Part shown: piece after piece, positions 58,162-64,000 of the stretch
How positions within the stretch are numbered: position 1 is the first letter of the stretch
How the letters are laid out: every line of letters starts with the position of its first letter
Source of the DNA: Priestia iocasae
GTDB taxonomy: Bacteria > Bacillota > Bacilli > Bacillales > Bacillaceae_H
Assembly (NCBI RefSeq): GCF_016909075.1
Contig: NZ_JAFBFC010000001.1
Span: 124,001-188,000 of the forward strand
DNA: 64,000 nucleotides
Direction: 5' to 3'
Position numbers and translations under genes: made by a program
Notes under the pieces: generated by a model
Seen by the model: only the letters and a program-made list of their open reading frames with translations
The model's database searches: none
What the model was told of the DNA's origin: nothing

Positions 58162-60804
58162 ATGTCTGAAAAAGAACTAGCGCTATCAACAAAGTATGAT
58201 CCACAGGCAGTTGAAGCGAATCGTTATCAATATTGGTTAGATGGTAAATTTTTCGAAGCAACAGGAAATCCAGAGAAAGAACCATATACAATTGTTATTC
58301 CACCACCAAATGTAACAGGAAAGTTACACTTAGGGCATGCATGGGATACAACGCTTCAAGACATTTTAACACGTATGAAACGTATGCAAGGTTATGATGT
58401 ACTATGGCTTCCAGGTATGGACCACGCTGGAATTGCGACACAAGCGAAAGTAGAAGAGAAGCTTCGCAGTGAAGGGAAAAGTCGTTATGACTTAGGGCGT
58501 GAAAAGTTTGTTGAAGAAACGTGGAAATGGAAAGAAGAGTATGCAGGCTTTATCCGTCAACAATGGTCAAAGCTTGGCTTAGGCCTAGATTACTCTCGTG
58601 AGCGCTTTACGTTAGATGAAGGCTTATCAAAAGCTGTGCGTGAAGTGTTCGTGTCTCTATACAAAAAAGGGTTAATTTATCGTGGAGAATACATCATTAA
58701 CTGGGATCCAGCAACGAAAACAGCCCTTTCTGATATCGAGGTTATTTACAAAGACGTTCAAGGTGCGTTCTATCATATGCGTTATCCATTAGCTGATGGT
58801 TCTGGTCATATTGAAATTGCGACAACTCGTCCAGAAACAATGCTTGGAGATACTGCAGTTGCGGTTCATCCAGAAGATGAGCGCTATAAGCACTTAATCG
58901 GTAAAAACGTTGTTCTTCCAATCGTTGGTCGTGAAATCCCAATCGTTGGTGATGACTACGTTGATATGGAATTTGGTTCAGGTGCAGTAAAAATTACACC
59001 GGCTCATGATCCGAATGACTTTGAAATCGGTAACCGTCATGATTTAGAGCGCATTTTAGTAATGAATCCAGACGGAACGATGAATGATAAAGCAGTGAAA
59101 TACGAAGGAATGGACCGTTTCGAGTGCCGTAAGCAAATTGTAAAAGACCTTCAAGAGCAAGATGTACTATTCAAAATTGAAGATCACATGCATTCTGTTG
59201 GTCATAGTGAGCGTAGCGGTGCAGTTGTTGAACCGTATCTTTCAACACAATGGTTTGTGAAAATGCAACCACTTGCGGATAAAGCGATTGAGCTTCAGCA
59301 ACAAGAAGAAAAAGTAAACTTCGTTCCAGATCGTTTTGAAAAAACGTACTTGCACTGGATGGAAAATATTCGTGACTGGTGTATTTCTCGTCAGTTATGG
59401 TGGGGTCACCGTATTCCTGCTTGGTATCATAAAGAAACAGGCGAAGTATATGTGGATCAAGAACCACCAGCAGATATTGAAAACTGGGAGCAAGATACAG
59501 ACGTGTTAGATACATGGTTCAGTTCAGCATTATGGCCGTTTTCAACAATGGGTTGGCCAGATGTCGAATCAGTAGACTTTAAGCGTTACTATCCAACTGA
59601 TGTACTTGTAACAGGCTATGACATCATTTTCTTCTGGGTATCACGCATGATTTTCCAAGGTCTAGAGTTTACGGGTAAGCGTCCATTTGATGATGTATTA
59701 ATTCATGGTCTTGTACGTGATGCACAAGGGCGTAAAATGAGTAAGTCTCTTGGTAACGGTGTAGACCCAATGGAAGTGATTGAGAAGTATGGTGCAGATT
59801 CACTTCGTTACTTCTTATCAACAGGTTCTTCTCCAGGTCAAGATTTACGTTTTAGCTTTGAAAAAGTAGAAGCGACATGGAACTTTGCGAATAAGATTTG
59901 GAATGCATCTCGTTTTGCATTAATGAACATGAACGGTATTACGTTTGAAGAACTTGATTTATCAGGTGAAAAATCAGTTGCAGATAAGTGGATTTTAACG
60001 CGCTTAAATGAAACAATTGACAACGTAACAAAGCTTGCTGATAAATATGAGTTTGGCGAAGTAGGTCGTGTTCTTTACAACTTTATCTGGGATGATTTCT
60101 GTGACTGGTATATTGAGATGGCGAAAATTCCTCTTTACGGTGAAGATGAAGCAGCAAAGAAAACAACTCGCTCAATCTTAGCGTATGTATTAGATAACAC
60201 AATGCGACTTTTACATCCGTTTATGCCGTTTATTACCGAGGAAATTTGGCAGAACTTGCCGCATGAAGGAGAATCCATTACAGTAGCAAAATGGCCAGAA
60301 GTACGTGAGGACCTTTCTGATAAGGAAGCAGCGAACGAAATGCGCCTATTAGTGGACATCATCCGCGCTGTTCGTAATATTCGTGCGGAAGTAAATACGC
60401 CAATGAGTAAGCAAATTAAGCTTCAAATTAAAGCAAAAGACGAAAGCATTCAAGCTCAACTTGAGAAGAATCGTGCATATCTTGAGCGCTTCTGTAACCC
60501 AAGCGAGCTAGTGATTGCAACAGAAATTGAAGTGGATGATAAAGCAATGACCGCTGTTGTAACAGGTGCAGAGCTTATTTTACCACTTGAAGGCTTAATT
60601 AATATTGAAGAAGAAATTGCTCGCCTTGAAAAAGAGTTTGATAAACTAAATAAAGAAGTAGAGCGTGTTCAAAAGAAATTAAGCAATCAAGGATTTATTG
60701 CGAAGGCTCCTGAAAAAGTGATTGAAGAAGAGCGTGCAAAAGAAGCAGATTACGTTGAAAAGCGTGAAGCAGTAAAAGCGCGTATTGCAGAGTTACGCGT
60801 ATAA
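58162..60804 (+). CDS. valS: Valyl-tRNA synthetase
   Basis: Class I synthetase charging tRNA-Val. HIGH appears as [18 protein letters not shown], and KMSKS as [14 protein letters not shown]. The CP1 editing domain (about 190-340) has [21 protein letters not shown]-terminal coiled coil (about 815-875) is rich in Glu and Lys. It is 880 residues after TTTGGAGG. Controlled by the T-box leader. Confidence 0.97.
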   Translation: MSEKELALSTKYDPQAVEANRYQYWLDGKFFEATGNPEKEPYTIVIPPPNVTGKLHLGHAWDTTLQDILTRMKRMQGYDVLWLPGMDHAGIATQAKVEEKLRSEGKSRYDLGREKFVEETWKWKEEYAGFIRQQWSKLGLGLDYSRERFTLDEGLSKAVREVFVSLYKKGLIYRGEYIINWDPATKTALSDIEVIYKDVQGAFYHMRYPLADGSGHIEIATTRPETMLGDTAVAVHPEDERYKHLIGKNVVLPIVGREIPIVGDDYVDMEFGSGAVKITPAHDPNDFEIGNRHDLERILVMNPDGTMNDKAVKYEGMDRFECRKQIVKDLQEQDVLFKIEDHMHSVGHSERSGAVVEPYLSTQWFVKMQPLADKAIELQQQEEKVNFVPDRFEKTYLHWMENIRDWCISRQLWWGHRIPAWYHKETGEVYVDQEPPADIENWEQDTDVLDTWFSSALWPFSTMGWPDVESVDFKRYYPTDVLVTGYDIIFFWVSRMIFQGLEFTGKRPFDDVLIHGLVRDAQGRKMSKSLGNGVDPMEVIEKYGADSLRYFLSTGSSPGQDLRFSFEKVEATWNFANKIWNASRFALMNMNGITFEELDLSGEKSVADKWILTRLNETIDNVTKLADKYEFGEVGRVLYNFIWDDFCDWYIEMAKIPLYGEDEAAKKTTRSILAYVLDNTMRLLHPFMPFITEEIWQNLPHEGESITVAKWPEVREDLSDKEAANEMRLLVDIIRAVRNIRAEVNTPMSKQIKLQIKAKDESIQAQLEKNRAYLERFCNPSELVIATEIEVDDKAMTAVVTGAELILPLEGLINIEEEIARLEKEFDKLNKEVERVQKKLSNQGFIAKAPEKVIEEERAKEADYVEKREAVKARIAELRV

Positions 60805-60812
60805 GGTAGATG

Positions 60813-60850
60813 CAAACGAGTATTGCCCACTGGGTGATGCTCGTTTTTCT
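60813..60850 (+). terminator. Terminator of valS
   Basis: AAACGAGTATTGCCC / GGGTGATGCTCGTTT with a T tract. Confidence 0.8.
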
Positions 60851-60904
60851 TTTTTTCGTTATAATAGAAAGAAATAGATAGACAATGAAGGGTGAAGGAA
60901 AAAC

Positions 60905-62197
60905 ATGATAACAACGTATGAACAAGCATTAAACTGGATTCATCATCGCTTTAAATTTGGGATGAAGCTAGGATTAGAGCGAATGGAATGGATGCTTACT
61001 CAGTTAGGCAATCCTCATCACAATATTCGAACTGTACACGTAGCGGGTACGAATGGAAAAGGTTCAACTGTTTCGTACTTACGTAACATTTTACAACAAG
61101 CAGGTTACCGTGTAGGAACGTTCACTTCCCCATATATTGAAACATTTAACGAACGAATTAGCGTAAATGGCGTCCCTATCTCTAACGATGAGATGATTGA
61201 ATTAGTCAATGAAGTAAAATCAGTGGTTGATGCCGTGGAAGAAACAGAATACGGGGCGCCAACCGAATTTGAAGTCATTACATTAATGTCGTTTTTATAC
61301 TTTGGTAAAAAAAATGAAATGGATTATGTCATTTATGAAGTTGGATTAGGAGGACGCTTTGATTCAACGAATGTGATTCAGCCAATTCTCACGATTATTA
61401 CCAATATTGGATTCGATCACATGAACATTTTAGGCAATACCGTTGAACAAATTACAAGTGAAAAAGCAGGGATTGTGAAGCAAGGTATCCCACTTATTAC
61501 GGCAGTCGAGCAAGAGGGAGCGAAAGCGGTAATTCAGCACGTTGTAGAGGAGCACCGTGCACCTCTTTATCAATTAGGTCGAGACCTGCACATTGAGCGT
61601 TATGAAACGTTAACGGACGGAGAAAGATTTACGCTACAAACACCATTTCAATCTTTAAGTACACTTGAACTATCCATGTTTGGTTATCACCAGGTAAAGA
61701 ATGCTTCACTTGCAACAACAGCTGCTCTATATCTGAAGAGTCTAGGCGCTCATATTGAAGATGAGAATATTTATAAAGGCTTGCGTCAAACAAAGTGGAA
61801 CGGTCGATTTGAACAAGTTCGCACGAACCCGTTAACCATTATTGACGGTGCTCATAATCCAGAAGGTATTGAGAGCTTATTATCAACCCTTCGCCTCCAT
61901 TATGAAGACCGAAACATCCATATTATTTTTAGTTGTTTAAAAGATAAAGAGAGTAAAGAAATGATCGCTTCACTTGAATCAATAGCAGCATCTATCACAT
62001 TCACATCGTTTGAATTTGAACGTGCGGCGACTGGTCAAGCTCTTTATGAGGTCAGTAATCATGAGCGTAAGCAGTATGTGGAAAATTGGCAAGAGGCTAT
62101 TGAGATAGTAACGGAACAATTAAGGGATGAAAAAGATGTATTAATTATTACAGGATCATTGTACTTTATTTCACAAATTAGAGGTTCATTTCTTTAA
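60905..62197 (+). CDS. folC: Folylpolyglutamate/dihydrofolate synthase
   Basis: Adds glutamate to dihydropteroate and folates. The ATP loop is HVAGTNGKGSTVSYL, with GTFTSPYIETFNERI and the IIDGAHNPEGIESL hinge of the Mur-ligase fold. It is 430 residues after AAGGGTGAAGGA. It follows valS as in B. subtilis. Confidence 0.95.
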   Translation: MITTYEQALNWIHHRFKFGMKLGLERMEWMLTQLGNPHHNIRTVHVAGTNGKGSTVSYLRNILQQAGYRVGTFTSPYIETFNERISVNGVPISNDEMIELVNEVKSVVDAVEETEYGAPTEFEVITLMSFLYFGKKNEMDYVIYEVGLGGRFDSTNVIQPILTIITNIGFDHMNILGNTVEQITSEKAGIVKQGIPLITAVEQEGAKAVIQHVVEEHRAPLYQLGRDLHIERYETLTDGERFTLQTPFQSLSTLELSMFGYHQVKNASLATTAALYLKSLGAHIEDENIYKGLRQTKWNGRFEQVRTNPLTIIDGAHNPEGIESLLSTLRLHYEDRNIHIIFSCLKDKESKEMIASLESIAASITFTSFEFERAATGQALYEVSNHERKQYVENWQEAIEIVTEQLRDEKDVLIITGSLYFISQIRGSFL

Positions 62198-62204
62198 TTA
62201 ACTT

Positions 62205-62240
62205 AAAAAGTAGCCTAGATATCTTCTAGGCTACTTTTTT
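62205..62240 (+). terminator. Terminator of folC
   Basis: AAAAAGTAGCCTAGA / TCTAGGCTACTTTTTT, nearly perfect stem. Confidence 0.93.
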
Positions 62241-62365
62241 GAATTAAGAAAAAAGAACTAGTTATCTTAGAATAAAAAATAAAATTAAGGACGAAAGACT
62301 GTCATTATAGAGCTTTTTTCATTATAATAATGGTAAAGAATGCTAAGGAAGAGGTAGGCGAATAC

Positions 62366-64000
62366 ATGAGGAAAAAGATTCATAGTCTAATTGTCCTTTT
62401 GTCACTGTTTTTACTATTGTTTTCTGGATTGTCTACAAGCACTCAAGCTTCAACAGCCAATACGCCGTCACTTAACGTCAGTGTGGCTCCTTCACAAACA
62501 GAATTTTTAAAACCACTTGGAAATGATGCAGAAGGCTCTTTAAATATTACCCTCAATCCACAAGGTTCACTAGATGATATCGCGAATCAATTAAGAAAAC
62601 CAATTGATGTGGTATTTGTTATTGATAAATCGGGGTCGATGAGTTCAGGAAATAAAATTGCAGATGCGAAAAAAGCGATGGAAGAAGCGGTAAAGGTATT
62701 CAGTGCGAATAAATTACCAAATGATCGGTTTGGTTTGGTGACGTTTGATTCAGGTGTAAAAGATGAAATTCAATTAACAACCGACTTAAAAGTGGTACAG
62801 AATAAAGTAAATCGATTAGAAGCTGAAGGAGGAACAAATTATGTTCAATCGTTAGAAAGTTCCTCAAAGCTTCTTCAAGATTCTGGAAATAATAAGTATG
62901 TTGTTTTTTTAACAGACGGCTTTCCTACTGAAGCTTATGAAAATAAATACATTCAAGGCAATTTTAAAGGGTGTTTGCGAAGGTATTTAGGTGGTACGTG
63001 TGTAACAGAAGTTAAAACAGCTTATTTTAAAGGAAATAAGACAATTTTCTACAACACTTACGGAATTAAAGATCAAGAAGCTGTTTTTCTTGATGATGAT
63101 TATTATATGTATCACTACCCTTTAGACGGTACTACTTCTAAAAAGGTCATTAGAGGCTTTGGTTTACAACAAGCGGAAAAACTAGCTAACCAAAAAGCAA
63201 AGCTTTATTCTATAGGATTTGGAGATGACTCTGAGTTAGACATGGGCTATTTAAAGCAGCTCTCAGATAAAACAGCTTCACCATCTTACCAAGCCAACTC
63301 GTCTAACTTGAGTGATATTTTCAGAGGAATTATGACAGAGATTGGCCAATTGGCAATGAAAGATGTGCAAGTGAAGGTGAAAATTAAAGGAAATGGTACG
63401 AACTTTCCAGGAAATGTTCAACTAGCACAAAATGCGGATGCCTTCATGGATGGAGATTATGCGGTTTTAAATTTAAAGGATGTTCCATATGTGTTAGGGC
63501 AAACAGCTCCATCGTCTTCTTATTCATTGCCTTTAACATTCAGTCAAACAGGCACATATAGATTTACTGATATTCAATTTTTCTATAAAGATTTGCAGGG
63601 AAATCTAAAGAGTAAAGCACATAGTACTGTATCGGTTCAGGTAAATGACAAAGTAGCGCCAACGTTTAAGAGTACAATCTCTTACACAGATTCAGAGAAG
63701 GTAAAGAGCTTAGTGAAAAAAGGAGATCAAAATGGATCTTCTAATCAGTTTGAAATAAAGTATAAGTTAACGCCAGATGCGGTGCTTGATACGAAGGATC
63801 AAGGAACACTACAAACGATTAAGCTCATTCAGCCTTTACCACCAGGTGTGACGGTTATTAATCCACCGACAAATGTAGTAGTAAGAGGAAATCAGCTCGA
63901 GGTTACGTTTAATCCGATTACGTATGGAGACAAAAAGTTCTCTCCAACTGCGTTAGATTTGACGTTGAATTTACAAGCGAATTATGCGATGAATCAGAAG
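62366..64000 (+). CDS. Secreted VWA-domain protein (partial, cut by window end)
   Basis: The open frame runs to the window end (545 codons, no stop), so the protein is incomplete. A signal peptide (about 1-29, ending near TSTQA) is followed by a von Willebrand A domain. The MIDAS is intact: D87-K-S89-G-S91, Thr157 in EGGTNY, Asp184 in FLTDG. An insert of about 75 residues (188-265) with Cys203 and Cys212 separates the MIDAS Asp from the last part of the domain (SIGFGDDSELD). A beta-rich, repeat-domain-like region follows. It is probably a cell-surface adhesin or matrix protein. GAGGTAGG precedes the ATG. Confidence 0.82.
   Translation, partial: MRKKIHSLIVLLSLFLLLFSGLSTSTQASTANTPSLNVSVAPSQTEFLKPLGNDAEGSLNITLNPQGSLDDIANQLRKPIDVVFVIDKSGSMSSGNKIADAKKAMEEAVKVFSANKLPNDRFGLVTFDSGVKDEIQLTTDLKVVQNKVNRLEAEGGTNYVQSLESSSKLLQDSGNNKYVVFLTDGFPTEAYENKYIQGNFKGCLRRYLGGTCVTEVKTAYFKGNKTIFYNTYGIKDQEAVFLDDDYYMYHYPLDGTTSKKVIRGFGLQQAEKLANQKAKLYSIGFGDDSELDMGYLKQLSDKTASPSYQANSSNLSDIFRGIMTEIGQLAMKDVQVKVKIKGNGTNFPGNVQLAQNADAFMDGDYAVLNLKDVPYVLGQTAPSSSYSLPLTFSQTGTYRFTDIQFFYKDLQGNLKSKAHSTVSVQVNDKVAPTFKSTISYTDSEKVKSLVKKGDQNGSSNQFEIKYKLTPDAVLDTKDQGTLQTIKLIQPLPPGVTVINPPTNVVVRGNQLEVTFNPITYGDKKFSPTALDLTLNLQANYAMNQK

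Overview
This window is chromosomal DNA of an AT-rich, endospore-forming Bacillaceae. Protein sequences, gene order, strong AAGGAGG-type ribosome binding sites and many TTG/GTG starts best fit Priestia (Bacillus) megaterium or a close relative. This is inference from recalled families, since no search was possible. The backbone matches the B. subtilis order sdhCAB, ysmA, gerE, (ysmB, racE), gerM, rph, ysnA, ysnB, ilv-leu, ysoA, tig, clpX, lonB, lonA, ysxC, ysxD, hemAXCDBL, spoVID, ysxE, valS, folC.

Layout: 0.2-4.5 kb holds succinate dehydrogenase, a thioesterase and the spore regulator gerE. From 4.5 to 20.5 kb an accessory block separates gerE from ysmB. It holds a GNAT acetyltransferase, an ABC exporter, a CDP-alcohol phosphatidyltransferase, a TVP38/FAD-oxidoreductase pair, a peroxiredoxin, a Crp/Fnr-family regulator with glutaredoxin-like and OsmC genes, a zinc/cadmium module (czcD, czrA, cadC, cadA), and a catR/catE-type pair. 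ysmB and racE follow, then a three-gene gtr-type glycosylation cassette inserted before gerM. From 25 to 28.5 kb come gerM, rph, rdgB, ysnB and tRNA-Arg(UCU). From 28.8 to 38.3 kb runs the branched-chain amino acid cluster ilvE-[T-box]-ilvBHC-leuABCD. From 38.4 to 47.6 kb are proteostasis genes (trigger factor, ClpX, LonB, LonA) plus ysoA and the GTPase YsxC. From 48.4 to 54.7 kb is the heme operon hemAXCDBL, then spore coat genes spoVID and ysxE, T-box-controlled valS, folC, and a secreted VWA protein cut by the window end.

The most interesting signal is a candidate small redox regulon. Three intergenic inverted repeats share the core GTAA-N6-TTAC, the 16-bp geometry of Crp/Fnr operators. 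They lie before TVP38/FAD-oxidoreductase (and its divergent neighbour), before the glutaredoxin-like gene (divergent from the Crp/Fnr gene itself), and before osmC. In each case the centre is 29.5 bp upstream of a -10-like hexamer, placing it near -41.5, the class II activator position. The divergent phosphatidyltransferase gene also has a -10 at the mirrored 29.5-bp offset.

Other signals are a four-copy family of dispersed GNRA/GNNN-loop hairpins ending in CTATTTA, two of which bracket the GNAT/ABC segment as near-identical direct repeats. There are also sporulation promoters matching sigma-K (gerE), sigma-F (lonB) and sigma-E (spoVID), a CodY-like box at ilvE, and a terminator-like hairpin inside the operon between leuB and leuC.
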